From Syntrophobacter sp. SbD1 (GTDB taxonomy: Bacteria; Desulfobacterota; Syntrophobacteria; Syntrophobacterales; Syntrophobacteraceae), in assembly GCA_900290365.1 (NCBI GenBank), contig OMOE01000161.1, forward strand, positions 1 through 53,597: DNA of 53,597 nt. The letters are read 5' to 3'. The position numbers and the translations under genes were made by a program. The notes under the pieces are model-generated. The model saw only the letters and a program-made list of their open reading frames with translations. It was not told where the DNA came from and searched no databases. Shown one piece after another: positions 44,729 through 53,597 of this stretch (within the stretch, counting starts at the first letter, position 1; each line of letters begins with the position of its first letter).

Positions 44729-45271
44729 TTACTTCTTCGAACCGGTCTTGCCGGCCTTACGATGGACGTGCTCACCGGAATATCGAATCCCCTTGCCCTT
44801 GTAAGGTTCTACCGGTCTGAGAGCGCGAATCCTCGCTGCGGTCTCCCCCAGCTCTTCGATGTCGATTCCCTCCAGCCGGACAACGTTAGCCCTGTCCACG
44901 CTGGCTTTAATCCCGTCGGGCAGCGGGAACGAAATCGGGTGCGAATACCCCAGGCTCAGGTTCAGATTATTTCCCTGCACCTCGGCCCGGTAGCCGGTCC
45001 CCTGAATCTCGAGTGCCTTGGTAAAGCCTTCACTCACACCCTTGACCATGTTGTGGACCAGCGCACGAATCATCCCATGGGTGGAGCGCGCCTCCTTGGA
45101 ATCGTCGCCGCGCTTAAACAGCATGGCTTCCTTTCCAATCTCAATGTCGATACCCCCAGGGACAGTCCTGTGCAGCGTCCCCTTGGGACCCTTGACAGTC
45201 AAGACCACATCCTTGAGAGTTACTTCTACCCCTTTAGGTAAGGGTATGGGCAATTTACCCACCCGTGACAT
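44729..45271 (-). CDS. rplF: 50S ribosomal protein L6
   Basis: A 180-residue L6 (two related domains). I use the ATG at 45271 giving MSRVGKLPIPLPKGVEV, the family start; the frame continues upstream to 45334 but those residues are unrelated. Ends with YKGKGIRYSGEHVHRKAGKT. Confidence 0.97.
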   Translation of the reverse strand: MSRVGKLPIPLPKGVEVTLKDVVLTVKGPKGTLHRTVPGGIDIEIGKEAMLFKRGDDSKEARSTHGMIRALVHNMVKGVSEGFTKALEIQGTGYRAEVQGNNLNLSLGYSHPISFPLPDGIKASVDRANVVRLEGIDIEELGETAARIRALRPVEPYKGKGIRYSGEHVHRKAGKTGSKK

Positions 45272-45299
45272 GCGGTTACTCCTTATTGAGTTTTCACTT

Positions 45300-45695
45300 C
45301 TACCAGATAGCGCAAAGCAATTCTCCGCCCACACCCTCTTTACGGGCCTGCCTGTCGGTCATCACGCCCTTGGAGGTGGACAGGATCGAAATCCCCATTC
45401 CATTCAACACACGGGGAATCCGGTCGTGGCCGACATAACTGCGGCGGCCTGACTTGCTGATGCGTTTTGCCCCGACAAGGGCGCCATCACGGCCTTCGCC
45501 ATACTTGATATGAACGCGGAGCACACCCTGCTTGTCGTCCCTGATAAATTTATAGTTCTTAATGTACCCCTCGTCCTTCAGAATACGACACAGGTTCGCC
45601 TTCATGCGCGAAGCCGGGATATCCACCTTGTCAAACCTTGCTTTCTGCCCGTTGCGAATACGGTTCAGTAAGTCGCCTATCGGATCCGATACCAT
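45300..45695 (-). CDS. rpsH: 30S ribosomal protein S8
   Basis: A 131-residue S8, a 16S rRNA central-domain binder that also regulates spc operons in some bacteria. DPIGDLLNRIRNGQKARFD at the start and STSKGVMTDRQARKEGVGG near the end. Confidence 0.98.
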   Translation of the reverse strand: MVSDPIGDLLNRIRNGQKARFDKVDIPASRMKANLCRILKDEGYIKNYKFIRDDKQGVLRVHIKYGEGRDGALVGAKRISKSGRRSYVGHDRIPRVLNGMGISILSTSKGVMTDRQARKEGVGGELLCAIW

Positions 45696-45715
45696 AATTT
45701 TCTCTCCTGCGCTGC

Positions 45716-45901
45716 CTACCAGCTCGCCTTGACCACGCCCGGAAGTTCGCCCTTTAACGCCATGTTTCGGAAGCAGATACGGCAGATCCCAAACTTACGG
45801 ATGTAAGCTCGCGGCCGACCGCACAACGGACACCGGTTGTAGTTGCGTGCCTTGAATTTGTTACTTAATTTTGCTTTTGCTATGAGGGACTTCTTAGCCA
45901 A
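45716..45901 (-). CDS. rpsN: 30S ribosomal protein S14, zinc type
   Basis: A 61-residue zinc-containing S14: [23 protein letters not shown] supplies the two CxxC pairs. This compact form is common in Gram-positives and Deltaproteobacteria, rather than the longer cysteine-free type. Confidence 0.97.
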   Translation of the reverse strand: MAKKSLIAKAKLSNKFKARNYNRCPLCGRPRAYIRKFGICRICFRNMALKGELPGVVKASW

Positions 45902-45915
45902 AGGAGGCCTCCTTC

Positions 45916-46455
45916 TCAGCGCTTGAACGGCATGCCCATAAGAGCGAGAAGCGTCCTGGCCTCATCGTCTGTCCTGGCAGTCGTAACTATTGTGATATTC
46001 ATCCCTTTGATCTTGTCGATCTTATCGTAGTCAATCTCCGGGAAAATTATATGTTCCTTAATTCCAAGGGTGTAATTGCCCCTGCCGTCCAGAGCTTTGG
46101 GCGAAACGCCCCTGAAGTCCCGAACGCGAGGCAGGGCCACATTGACCAACTTATCGTAAAACTCGTACATCCGGTTGCCTCTAAGAGTAACCATGCACCC
46201 GATCGGCATACCCTTCCTGAGCTTGAAAGCGGCGATACTCTGGCGCGCCTTGGTGATAACCGCTTTTTGCCCGCTTATCTGGGCCAACTCGGCCGAGGCG
46301 GAGTCCAGCACCTTCACGTTCTGAATAGCTTCCCCAAGTCCCATGTTGAGTATAATCTTCTTGAGCCGGGGGATTTGCATCGGACTCTTGTACTGGTACT
46401 GCTCTTTGAGCAGACCAACAATTTCCTGATTAAACCTGTCGCGCAGTTCTGCCAT
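45916..46455 (-). CDS. rplE: 50S ribosomal protein L5
   Basis: A 179-residue L5, 5S rRNA binder. [31 protein letters not shown] and the C-terminal [20 protein letters not shown] are characteristic. Gap to rplX of 117 bases holds nothing I recognise. Confidence 0.98.
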   Translation of the reverse strand: MAELRDRFNQEIVGLLKEQYQYKSPMQIPRLKKIILNMGLGEAIQNVKVLDSASAELAQISGQKAVITKARQSIAAFKLRKGMPIGCMVTLRGNRMYEFYDKLVNVALPRVRDFRGVSPKALDGRGNYTLGIKEHIIFPEIDYDKIDKIKGMNITIVTTARTDDEARTLLALMGMPFKR

Positions 46456-46572
46456 TTTACCTCCGCTTCCGCCTTTTCGGTAGACGCCCCTGTACAGGAT
46501 CGCGGTAAAAGAGAATCCTTTTGAGCAACGACTCCGGGCCTTTGCTCCTCCGCAAGTCTGCCCTGCAGCAGT

Positions 46573-46899
46573 CTAGTCGATGACTTCCTGGCACTTTTTA
46601 CAATACCGGACCTTGCGGTCGTCATCGAGCACTCGATAGCCCACCCTGGTCGGATCTGTGCATTTTGAACAAATCAACATAAGATTGGAAATCTGAATGG
46701 GAGATTCCTTTTCCAGGATGCCTCCCTGCCTCGTCTGCTGATTTGGCTTTAGATGCCGCTTCACCATGTTGATTTTTTCCACGATCGCCCGTTCTTTTTT
46801 GGGAATTACCCGCATGACTTTGCCGGTTTTTCCCTTATCCTTACCGGCGATCACCTTCACTGTATCGTTTTTCTTTATATGATAACTCTCATGTTTCAT
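46573..46899 (-). CDS. rplX: 50S ribosomal protein L24
   Basis: A 108-residue L24 with a KOW motif ([20 protein letters not shown]). The C-terminal part contains two CxxC pairs (CSKC, CKKC), a zinc-ribbon-like pattern present in some L24 proteins but not in the E. coli form. Confidence 0.96.
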   Translation of the reverse strand: MKHESYHIKKNDTVKVIAGKDKGKTGKVMRVIPKKERAIVEKINMVKRHLKPNQQTRQGGILEKESPIQISNLMLICSKCTDPTRVGYRVLDDDRKVRYCKKCQEVID

Positions 46900-46915
46900 C
46901 GCGTGGACCTTTTCC

Positions 46916-47284
46916 CTAAAGAACTTCCGGAGCGAGCGATATGATCTTCATGAACTGCTTGGCGCGCAATTCCCTGGCGACGGGTCCGAAAATACGGGTG
47001 CCGATCGGTTCGCGTGCGGCATTGATGAGGACCGCAGAGTTATCGTCGAACTTAATATAGGAGCCATCCGGCCGCCGGACTTCCTTTTTAGTGCGCACGA
47101 CAACCGCCTTTAGCACATCGCCCTTTTTGACCTTCGCATTTGGAATCGCCTCCTGGACCGACACCACAATGATGTCACCAACCGAAGCATATCGTCTGCG
47201 GGTCCCGCCGAGCACCTTTATGCAGTAAAGCCGCTTGGCCCCGGAATTATCAGCGGCGTTCAATTGAGTTTCCGACTGGATCAT
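46916..47284 (-). CDS. rplN: 50S ribosomal protein L14
   Basis: A 122-residue L14 ([33 protein letters not shown]). Very conserved; next to rpsQ by 42 bases. Confidence 0.98.
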   Translation of the reverse strand: MIQSETQLNAADNSGAKRLYCIKVLGGTRRRYASVGDIIVVSVQEAIPNAKVKKGDVLKAVVVRTKKEVRRPDGSYIKFDDNSAVLINAAREPIGTRIFGPVARELRAKQFMKIISLAPEVL

Positions 47285-47326
47285 CTGTTACTCCACATCT
47301 CTTTAACGGCTAAACCAACCGCGCAC

Positions 47327-47590
47327 TTAGAAGGCCGATTTCGCCAGGACCTTCACAACCAGCCAGCGTTTTTCCTTGCTGATCGGCCGGCTTTCCTCGA
47401 TAAGCACCTGGTCTCCAATGGAGCATGCATTCAGCGGGTCGTGGGCCTTGAACGTGTTCCTGCGCCGAACGTACTTGCGGTACTTAGTGCTCTGAATCAA
47501 CCGTTCGACCATGACCACCACGGTCTTGTCCATCTTGTTGCTTTTGACCGTGCCCACTCTACTTTTCCTGGTAGACTTTTGCTCTTCCAT
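47327..47590 (-). CDS. rpsQ: 30S ribosomal protein S17
   Basis: An 87-residue S17 OB-fold protein: GTVKSNKMDKTVVVMVERL, RRNTFKAHDP and VLIEESRPISKEKRW identify it. Confidence 0.97.
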   Translation of the reverse strand: MEEQKSTRKSRVGTVKSNKMDKTVVVMVERLIQSTKYRKYVRRRNTFKAHDPLNACSIGDQVLIEESRPISKEKRWLVVKVLAKSAF

Positions 47591-47605
47591 GGTACCTTTC
47601 CGCCC

Positions 47606-47806
47606 CTATGCTCCGGCTTGTTTGTCCATCTCGGACAAAATCGTGAGAATCCGCGCCACGTCCCTTTTATTCTTCGGAAGCTGTGCGGTGTTGTCCAGTT
47701 GGCCAGTCGCCTTCTGAAACTTCAGATTGAACTGGGCCTCCCGGATCTCGTTTGCCTTCTGATTCAACTCATCCCTGGTCATTTCCCGCAGAGCGCTCGG
47801 TTTCAT
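47606..47806 (-). CDS. rpmC: 50S ribosomal protein L29
   Basis: A 66-residue helical L29 ([39 protein letters not shown]). Its start overlaps the end of rplP by four bases, giving translational coupling. Confidence 0.96.
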   Translation of the reverse strand: MKPSALREMTRDELNQKANEIREAQFNLKFQKATGQLDNTAQLPKNKRDVARILTILSEMDKQAGA

Positions 47807-48219
47807 AGTATATCCTGCCTCGATACGAAACGTGTATTCAATGGAAGCTTATGAGAGGCGAGACCCAAGGCCTCGCGCGCAACCGCTTCAGTTACGCCTT
47901 TTATTTCGTATAGAATCCGCCCGGGCTTAATAACAGCCATCCAGCCTTCAGGGGCGCCCTTGCCTTTTCCCATTCTGGTTTCAGCCGGCTTTTTCGTGAA
48001 GGGTTTATCCGGAAAAATTCGAATCCAAACTTTTCCCCCACGCTTTACATGACGAGTGATAGCTACACGAGCCGCCTCGATCTGCCTGGCGGTAACATAG
48101 CCGGGCTGAAGGGCCTTAAGCCCGAAGTCGCCGAAGCTGATATCACTTCCGCGGTACGCGGCGCCTCTCATGCGGCCCTTCTGTACTTTTCTGAATTTGA
48201 CTCTTTTTGGAGCTAGCAT
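47803..48219 (-). CDS. rplP: 50S ribosomal protein L16
   Basis: A 138-residue L16: starts [17 protein letters not shown], has [25 protein letters not shown] and [13 protein letters not shown]. Well-conserved. Confidence 0.98.
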   Translation of the reverse strand: MLAPKRVKFRKVQKGRMRGAAYRGSDISFGDFGLKALQPGYVTARQIEAARVAITRHVKRGGKVWIRIFPDKPFTKKPAETRMGKGKGAPEGWMAVIKPGRILYEIKGVTEAVAREALGLASHKLPLNTRFVSRQDIL

Positions 48220-48305
48220 CTTATTTCTCCCAGAATATCAACAGAGTCGCGGCGTGAGACCCGGGAAGCGCAAAGTTTTCCGCGCTAACCGCCGTCCGGC
48301 CTCTG

Positions 48306-48932
48306 TCAGGGCAACACTTCGCCTTTGAATATCCAGACCTTCACACCGATAATGCCGTAAGTCGTCCTGGCAAGGGCCGTGCCGTAATCAATGTCTGCCC
48401 GGAGAGTGTGAAGCGGGACCCTGCCCTCGCGATACCATTCTCTCCGTGCCATTTCGGCCCCACCCAGCCGTCCGGCTGAAGCAACCCTTACGCCCTTGGC
48501 CCCGAACTTGAGTGCGGAACTCACGGCTCGCTTCATTGCGCGGCGAAATGCCACACGCCTTACAAGCTGAAGAGCTATATTTTCGGCAACAAGAGTGGCA
48601 TCGAGTTCGGGACGGCGCACCTCCTGGATATCGATCAGGACATCGCGCTTGAACCTACGCTCCAGGTCACGCCTCAGCACCTCAATTTCAGCGCCCTTCT
48701 TGCCGATAACGATTCCCGGCCGCGCCGTGTGAATCCGAATCTTTACCTTGTTTGCGGCACGTTCGATCTCCACTTTGGCTATACCGGCATGGAAAAGCCT
48801 CTGTTTTATGTAATCACGAATCTGCTTGTCCTCGAAAACGAGTTTCGAGTAATCCTTGGTCGCAAACCACTTCGAATCCCAGGTCTTAACGATGCCGAGC
48901 CGGAACCCTGTCGGATGAACTTTCTGTCCCAA
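48306..48932 (-). CDS. rpsC: 30S ribosomal protein S3
   Basis: A 208-residue S3 with a KH domain carrying the GxxG loop ([14 protein letters not shown]) and [22 protein letters not shown]. Gap to rplP 86 bases. Confidence 0.98.
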   Translation of the reverse strand: MGQKVHPTGFRLGIVKTWDSKWFATKDYSKLVFEDKQIRDYIKQRLFHAGIAKVEIERAANKVKIRIHTARPGIVIGKKGAEIEVLRRDLERRFKRDVLIDIQEVRRPELDATLVAENIALQLVRRVAFRRAMKRAVSSALKFGAKGVRVASAGRLGGAEMARREWYREGRVPLHTLRADIDYGTALARTTYGIIGVKVWIFKGEVLP

Positions 48933-48954
48933 ACTTCACCTCCATGAGGGCGAT

Positions 48955-49287
48955 CTATTTTTCGTCCAAAATAACTGTTATGTGGCTCGAGGGCTTGATT
49001 ATCCTGGTCGCCCTACCCATCGCCCTCGGACGAAACCTCTTGAGCCGTGGTCCCTGGTCGACCTTGATTGTCTTAATATAGAACTTTTCGAGGTCTCCCG
49101 CTTTGGTGTTTTCGGCGTTAGCCATAGCAGAGCGGAGTACCTTGGTTATGAGCCTTCCGCTTTTTTTGGGAGTAAACCTAAGCAGAATCAGGGCCTCACC
49201 GACTTTCTTGCCTCGCACCATATCGGCGACCAACCGAGTCTTCTGAGATGAAACACGCAGGTATTTGCCAATGGCTCTAACTTCCAT
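48955..49287 (-). CDS. rplV: 50S ribosomal protein L22
   Basis: A 110-residue L22 ([38 protein letters not shown]). Its ATG overlaps the rpsS stop by one base. Confidence 0.98.
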   Translation of the reverse strand: MEVRAIGKYLRVSSQKTRLVADMVRGKKVGEALILLRFTPKKSGRLITKVLRSAMANAENTKAGDLEKFYIKTIKVDQGPRLKRFRPRAMGRATRIIKPSSHITVILDEK

Positions 49288-49574
49288 TATTTCTTCCCTT
49301 TTACTTTGGACTTCTTATCTCCGGCATGACCATAAAAAGTCCTGGTCGGAGAGAATTCGCCCAACTTGTGTCCAACCATGTTCTCGCTGACGAAAACCGG
49401 GATGAACTTCTTGCCGTTGTGGACGGCAAGGGTGGTTCCGACGAATTCGGGCAAGATAGTGGACCTGCGCGACCAAGTCTTGATAACTTTGCGGTCGCCA
49501 GTATCTTTAGCTTTCGCGATCTTGTCGACCAGATGGTCGTCAACAAATGGCCCTTTTTTTAAAGACCGAGGCAC
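49287..49574 (-). CDS. rpsS: 30S ribosomal protein S19
   Basis: A 95-residue S19 ([46 protein letters not shown]). Starts nine bases after rplB. Confidence 0.98.
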   Translation of the reverse strand: MPRSLKKGPFVDDHLVDKIAKAKDTGDRKVIKTWSRRSTILPEFVGTTLAVHNGKKFIPVFVSENMVGHKLGEFSPTRTFYGHAGDKKSKVKGKK

Positions 49575-49583
49575 TGTATCCTC

Positions 49584-50408
49584 CTACTTCCGGCGATGAA
49601 TGATGAACTTGTCGCTCTGCTTTTTACCCCTGCGCGTGCGGTACCCCTTTGTGGGAATGCCCCACGGAGTACAGGGATGGCGTCCTCCGGAACTTCTGCC
49701 TTCGCCACCGCCCATCGGATGATCCACAGGGTTCATCGCAACGCCGCGCACATGGGGTCTTTTGCCTGCCCAGCGCGTGCGCCCGGCTTTTCCAAGCGAA
49801 ATATTCTCGTGATCGATATTGCCAACCTGGCCGACAGTGGCCTTGCACTCAATGGAGATCATCCGCATCTCTCCGGACGGCATTCGAAGCGTGGCGTATT
49901 TGCCTTCGCGAGCGATTAGTTGAGCGCTCGTTCCGGCCGAACGCGCCAACTGGCCGCCTTTGCCAGGCCGCATCTCTATGTTGTGCACCACGGTGCCGAG
50001 CGGCAGGTTTGCAAGTTTCAGACAATTGCCCGCTTTTATGTCGGCTTCGCGGCCGGTCATGACCTTGTCGCCGACCTTGAGTCCCACGGGGGCAATGATG
50101 TAGCGTTTTTCACCGTCCGCATAGTGCAGCAGCGCGATGTTTGCCGAACGGTTTGGATCATATTCAATAGAGGCTACGCTGGCGGCAATGCCTTCCTTGT
50201 CGCGCTTGAAGTCGATCATTCGGTAGCGCCGCTTGTGCCCGCCTCCTCGCTGCCATGCAGTAACCCGGCCTACATTGTTGCGACCGCCGGTCTTGCGCAA
50301 GGGTTGGATCAGGCTCTTCTCAGGCCTGTCGGTCGTAATTTCATCGAAGGTGGCATATGTCTGAAACCGACGGCCGGGTGATGTCGGTTTCACTGTCCTG
50401 ATTCCCAT
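49584..50408 (-). CDS. rplB: 50S ribosomal protein L2
   Basis: A 274-residue L2 with the peptidyl-transferase-region motif [14 protein letters not shown] and [15 protein letters not shown]. Well conserved. Confidence 0.99.
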   Translation of the reverse strand: MGIRTVKPTSPGRRFQTYATFDEITTDRPEKSLIQPLRKTGGRNNVGRVTAWQRGGGHKRRYRMIDFKRDKEGIAASVASIEYDPNRSANIALLHYADGEKRYIIAPVGLKVGDKVMTGREADIKAGNCLKLANLPLGTVVHNIEMRPGKGGQLARSAGTSAQLIAREGKYATLRMPSGEMRMISIECKATVGQVGNIDHENISLGKAGRTRWAGKRPHVRGVAMNPVDHPMGGGEGRSSGGRHPCTPWGIPTKGYRTRRGKKQSDKFIIHRRK

Positions 50409-50423
50409 TTTACCTTACTCCTC

Positions 50424-50458
50424 GTAGCGGGTAGCAGGTAGCGGGCAGCAGGGAGCCG
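50424..50458. repeat. Heptamer array, GTAGCGG class, between rplW and rplB
   Basis: GTAGCGG, GTAGCAG, GTAGCGG, GCAGCAG, GGAGCCG: five units in register. A pyrimidine-rich partner (CTCCGCGCTTCTCGCTCC) follows near 50485, so the spacer can pair as in the dsr and FnIII spacers. Confidence 0.85.
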
Positions 50459-50511
50459 ACAAGCCGATTCGTTCAGGCTTAGCACTCCGCGCTTCTCGCT
50501 CCAATCCTCTC

Positions 50512-50805
50512 CTAGACGCCTTCAAAAAACTCTACCCGCTGTCCGGGTTTGACGGTTACCACAGCCTTCTTCCAGTTGGGCGACTGCGTAAAATGTTTGC
50601 CAACCCTTTTTATCTTCCCTTTCATGCTGAGCGTCGCCACACCGACCACATTTACCTTGAAGATTTTTTCGACCGCTTGCTTGATCTCTATCTTGTTAGC
50701 CAAGCGGTCCACCTCAAAGTAAAGCTTGTTCCTTAGGTCCTTTTCCGTGGTGCTTTTCTCGGTCACCAGAGGGCGTTTCAGTATCCGGTAAGTCTTCGCG
50801 TTCAT
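50512..50805 (-). CDS. rplW: 50S ribosomal protein L23
   Basis: A 97-residue L23 ([38 protein letters not shown]). Its start overlaps the end of rplD by four bases. The gap to rplB contains a heptamer array. Confidence 0.97.
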   Translation of the reverse strand: MNAKTYRILKRPLVTEKSTTEKDLRNKLYFEVDRLANKIEIKQAVEKIFKVNVVGVATLSMKGKIKRVGKHFTQSPNWKKAVVTVKPGQRVEFFEGV

Positions 50806-51425
50806 GCCAGCGCCTCCTCGATCCTGCTAACGCAATCCCTGCTCAGGATCACCGTGTGATGGTCAAGCAGATCGTAGACGTTGAGTCCTTCTGATTGCAG
50901 GATCTTAACGTGCGGAATATTGCGGGCAGACTTTTCTATGATTTCATCATGTTCAGGCAGCACCACCAGGGTTTTTTTGCCAAGTTCGAACCGATCGAGC
51001 AGGTCTACGAAATCCCTGGTGCGAATTTTTTCGAGCTTGAACAGGTCGATGACCTTGAAGCCCTGATCGAGCACCTTCTGGCTAAGGGCCATCTTTAGCG
51101 CCAACCGCCTGACCTTTTTTGGTATGCGCATTTCGTATCCCCTGGGCTGGGGGCCGTGAATGGTGCCGCCTCCGCGAAAGATGGGAGAACGGGTTGTTCC
51201 CGCCCGGGCGCGCCCGGTGCCCTTTTGCCGCCAGGGCTTTTTGCCTCCACCCCTGACCTCACTGCGACCCTTGGTCTTGGCGGTACCAGCCCGGCGTTTG
51301 GCCAATTGATAGACTACGACCTCATGGAGCACATGAGATTTCACAGGCACGCCAAATATGGCGTCACTCAGCTCAAGTTGGCCTGTCACTTCGCTGTCCA
51401 GGTTATAAACATCCACAGTTGGCAT
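50802..51425 (-). CDS. rplD: 50S ribosomal protein L4
   Basis: A 207-residue L4: [20 protein letters not shown], the [19 protein letters not shown] loop and [19 protein letters not shown]. Start placed at 51425; an ATG-containing extension to 51437 adds four residues. Confidence 0.98.
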   Translation of the reverse strand: MPTVDVYNLDSEVTGQLELSDAIFGVPVKSHVLHEVVVYQLAKRRAGTAKTKGRSEVRGGGKKPWRQKGTGRARAGTTRSPIFRGGGTIHGPQPRGYEMRIPKKVRRLALKMALSQKVLDQGFKVIDLFKLEKIRTRDFVDLLDRFELGKKTLVVLPEHDEIIEKSARNIPHVKILQSEGLNVYDLLDHHTVILSRDCVSRIEEALA

Positions 51426-51435
51426 GGCGTTCCTC

Positions 51436-51468
51436 AAAGTAAAAAAGTAAAAAGTAAAAAGTAAAAAA
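51436..51468. repeat. Heptamer array, AAAGTAA class, between rplD and rplC
   Basis: AAAGTAA-type units repeat four times at 7-base period, with one 8-base step, in the rplD/rplC spacer. CTTTTTACTT at 51491-51500 can pair with them, forming a hairpin with an A-rich arm. Confidence 0.8.
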
Positions 51469-51494
51469 CTTCAAAATTCGTTCCTTTTGCCTTT

Positions 51495-52124
51495 TTACTT
51501 CCGATTTGTCTTGCGAATCACAACAATCCCGTTCTTTGCACCCGGAACGGCGCCGTGGATCAGCAGCAGGTTGTCTTCCGGACGGACGTCCACGACCCTG
51601 AGGTTCAAAACGGTCGTGCGCTTATTGCCTTTTTGTCCGGGCATTTTCTTGCCCTTGATGACACGGCCGGGGTAGGTGGCATTACCGGTTGAACCCGGCT
51701 CACGGACGTTTTTGGAACCGTGACCGTCGGGTCCGCGCTGGAAATTCCACCGTTTGATGGTTCCGGCAAACCCCTTACCAATGCTTTTTCCGATTATATC
51801 GACGTGATCGCCAATCGCAAACATCTCGGCAAGCACCTGATCGCCGGCATTATGCTCCGAAGTACTCTCAGCCGGCACCTCTCGCAAGACCTCGAAATAG
51901 CCTTTGCCGGCCTTATCCATATGGCCCTTCATGGGACGATTTACGCTCTTTGCCTTTTTTGTCCCAAAGCCAATCTGCAAAGCGGAGTAGCCGTCTTTTT
52001 CAAGGGTCTTCACCTGGGTTACGGTGCACGGGCCAGCCTGAACCAAGGTGACCGGATAGACCGAGCCGTCGTTGGCGAAGACCTGGGTCATGTCAAGTTT
52101 GCGTCCAATAATTGCCGTAATCAT
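51495..52124 (-). CDS. rplC: 50S ribosomal protein L3
   Basis: A 209-residue L3 (MITAIIGRKLDMTQVFANDG; KKMPGQKGNKRTTVLNL with the methylated-Gln PGQ motif). Start ATG at 52124 follows a good purine tract. Confidence 0.98.
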   Translation of the reverse strand: MITAIIGRKLDMTQVFANDGSVYPVTLVQAGPCTVTQVKTLEKDGYSALQIGFGTKKAKSVNRPMKGHMDKAGKGYFEVLREVPAESTSEHNAGDQVLAEMFAIGDHVDIIGKSIGKGFAGTIKRWNFQRGPDGHGSKNVREPGSTGNATYPGRVIKGKKMPGQKGNKRTTVLNLRVVDVRPEDNLLLIHGAVPGAKNGIVVIRKTNRK

Positions 52125-52164
52125 CAGTTCTTACTCTCTTTCGTTCAGACTGCCGCCTGAACTC

Positions 52165-52476
52165 CTAAAGCTTGATTTCGACATCGACCCCGGCGGAGAG
52201 GTCCAGTTTCATTAGGGAATCGACCGTTTGCTGGGTCGGGTCCAAGATGTCGATCAGACGCTTGTGGACACGTATTTCGAACTGCTCGCGCGACTTTTTG
52301 TCGACGTGAGGAGAACGCAAAACAGTGTACCGGTTTATCTTTGTAGGAAGCGGTATTGGCCCGGCCACACGCGCGCCGGTCTTTTTCGCCGTCATTACGA
52401 TCTCATTGGTCGATTGATCGAGCAGCTTGTGATCGTAAGCCTTCAGTCGGATGCGAATTCTTTGATTCGTCACCAT
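52165..52476 (-). CDS. rpsJ: 30S ribosomal protein S10
   Basis: A 103-residue S10. The start at 52476 gives [20 protein letters not shown]; an extended frame to 52491 is not supported. First gene of the S10 operon after tuf. [20 protein letters not shown] is diagnostic. Confidence 0.98.
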   Translation of the reverse strand: MVTNQRIRIRLKAYDHKLLDQSTNEIVMTAKKTGARVAGPIPLPTKINRYTVLRSPHVDKKSREQFEIRVHKRLIDILDPTQQTVDSLMKLDLSAGVDVEIKL

Positions 52477-52497
52477 ATGCCTTCCCATCAAATAGAC

Positions 52498-52518
52498 AAC
52501 CGGAGCGAAGCCCCGGTT
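52498..52518. promoter_or_regulatory. Hairpin in the tuf-rpsJ spacer
   Basis: AACCGG pairs with CCGGTT, with an inner GC/GC pair around GAA. Possible mRNA processing or attenuation site between tuf and the S10 operon; no T-run in the minus-strand direction. Confidence 0.5.
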
Positions 52519-52537
52519 ACCCTGTTACGAGATTGAA

Positions 52538-53597
52538 TTATTCAATTATTTCGGTAAGGACACCCGCGCCAACGGTGCGGCCTCCTTCGCGAATAGCGAA
52601 TCGGATTTCCTTCTCCAAAGCCACCGGTGTTATCAGCGCGACCTCGCAACTGATGTTGTCGCCGGGCATAACCATTTCGACGCCTTCAGGAAGGGTCATT
52701 ACGCCGGTGACATCAGTCGTTCTGAAGTAAAACTGCGGCCGGTAGCCGGGGAAAAAGGGAGTATGCCGTCCACCTTCTTCTTTTTTCAGTACGTAGACTT
52801 CCGCCTTGAATTTAGTGTGAGGCGTAATAGAACCGGGCTTGGCAACGACCTGGCCCCGCTCGACCTCGTCCCGCTTGGTTCCGCGCAAAAGCACGCCAAC
52901 GTTGTCCCCTGCCTGCCCAGAATCCAGCGTCTTGCGAAACATCTCGACACCGGTGCAAACCGTCTTGAAGGTCGGCTTAAACCCGACAATTTCCACTTCC
53001 TCGCCCACCTTGACCTGGCCGCGCTCGACCCGGCCGGTTACCACCGTGCCGCGGCCGGAGATGGAAAAGACGTCTTCTATCGGCATCAGGAACGGCTTGT
53101 CAATATCGCGCACAGGATCCGGAATATATGAGTCGATTGCCTCCATCAGCTCGTAGACGCACTTGGCATCAGCGCTGTCGGGATCGTCGGTTTCGAGCGC
53201 CTTCAATGCCGAACCCTTGATGATCGGGATATCGTCTCCGGGGAATTTATACTTGGTCAGAAGCTCCCGCATCTCCAACTCGACAAGCTCGATCAGCTCG
53301 GGATCATCCACCATGTCAACCTTGTTCAGGAAAACAACGACGTACGGAACACCGACCTGGCGGGCAAGAAGAATGTGCTCGCGGGTCTGGGGCATCGGCC
53401 CGTCGTCGGCGGCAACCACCAGTATGGCCCCGTCCATCTGAGCCGCCCCGGTGATCATGTTCTTTATATAGTCCGCATGGCCTGGACAGTCCACATGCGC
53501 ATAGTGGCGCCGGTCGGTTTCATATTCGACGTGCGCCGTGGCGATGGTGATCCCGCGTTCGCGCTCCTCGGGAGCCTTGTCGATCTGATCAAACGGG
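52538..53597 (-). CDS. tuf: Elongation factor Tu, 5'-truncated by window edge
   Basis: The C-terminal 352 residues or so of EF-Tu, which delivers aminoacyl-tRNA. It is open at the edge ([17 protein letters not shown] visible), with the G3 [13 protein letters not shown]4 NKVDMVDD and G5-type SALKAL boxes, followed by domains 2 and 3 ending in [11 protein letters not shown]. Upstream str-operon genes lie outside the window. Confidence 0.98.
   Translation of the reverse strand, partial: PFDQIDKAPEERERGITIATAHVEYETDRRHYAHVDCPGHADYIKNMITGAAQMDGAILVVAADDGPMPQTREHILLARQVGVPYVVVFLNKVDMVDDPELIELVELEMRELLTKYKFPGDDIPIIKGSALKALETDDPDSADAKCVYELMEAIDSYIPDPVRDIDKPFLMPIEDVFSISGRGTVVTGRVERGQVKVGEEVEIVGFKPTFKTVCTGVEMFRKTLDSGQAGDNVGVLLRGTKRDEVERGQVVAKPGSITPHTKFKAEVYVLKKEEGGRHTPFFPGYRPQFYFRTTDVTGVMTLPEGVEMVMPGDNISCEVALITPVALEKEIRFAIREGGRTVGAGVLTEIIE

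Noticed and set aside
36622..53597. Ribosomal operon searched for rearranged, missing or inserted genes
   Set aside because: Gene order from tuf to rplQ is the standard bacterial order with expected lengths; only the heptamer spacers are unusual.

Overview
The window looks like a chromosome segment from a sulfate-reducer-type member of the Desulfobacterota (former Deltaproteobacteria), probably near the Syntrophobacteria/Desulfomonilia. This rests on gene content: a complete dsrMKJOP operon preceded by an RsbRD-N-domain gene and followed by a DsrC-family gene, many c-type cytochromes, and a canonical S10-spc-alpha ribosomal operon. No dsrAB, aprAB, rRNA or tRNA genes were seen, so the placement is an inference. 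No CRISPR array, insertion sequence or prophage was recognised.

Layout. Bases 1-5.3 kb: the tail of a TauE/SafE exporter, purA, a cNMP-binding/PilZ protein convergent with purA, a J-domain protein and a second PilZ protein. 5.4-11 kb: sucA-sucB-lpdA for the 2-oxoglutarate dehydrogenase complex, with lpdA broken by a perfect 20-bp tandem duplication. 11-18.2 kb: an MlaC-like protein, a DHH phosphoesterase, a HTH-PBP regulator divergent from a Mop molybdate-binding protein, an S41 peptidase, a decayed CMD/AhpD gene abutting an O-methyltransferase, and two small exported Cys-rich proteins. 18.5-24.9 kb: RsbRD-N protein, dsrMKJOP, a strong terminator and a DsrC-like protein lacking both catalytic cysteines. 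25-27.2 kb: a secreted HExxH peptidase, an exported FnIII protein, an AT-rich stretch and a small excisionase-type HTH protein. 27.3-35 kb: one co-directional set of electron-transfer genes (haem-tagged porin-like protein, cupredoxin, exported CarboxypepD_reg protein, 41-aa membrane protein, Rieske protein, cytochrome b, octahaem cytochrome, monohaem cytochrome c). This is a plausible bc-type quinol-oxidising complex, but its Rieske gene is broken by a perfect 16-bp tandem duplication. 35-36.5 kb: a membrane protein and a small Cys-rich protein. 36.6-53.6 kb, minus strand: tuf (partial), rpsJ to rplQ in standard order, including secY, adk, map, infA, rpmJ and rpoA.

The most unusual signal is repeat biology. 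(i) Intergenic spacers, even inside dsrMKJOP and the S10 and spc operons, carry degenerate tandem heptanucleotide arrays of differing sequence but constant 7-base period, often pairing into hairpins. They resemble cyanobacterial STRR heptamers. (ii) A hairpin-forming element of about 60 bp occurs three times in the same orientation, and two copies bracket the Rieske-cytochrome b-octahaem-cytochrome c module. (iii) Three perfect tandem duplications (42, 20 and 16 bp) are present, two of which frameshift core redox genes. (iv) A 32-33-bp element occurs twice in opposite orientation. Whether (iii) reflects reversible gene switching, recent mutation or an assembly fault cannot be settled from sequence alone.
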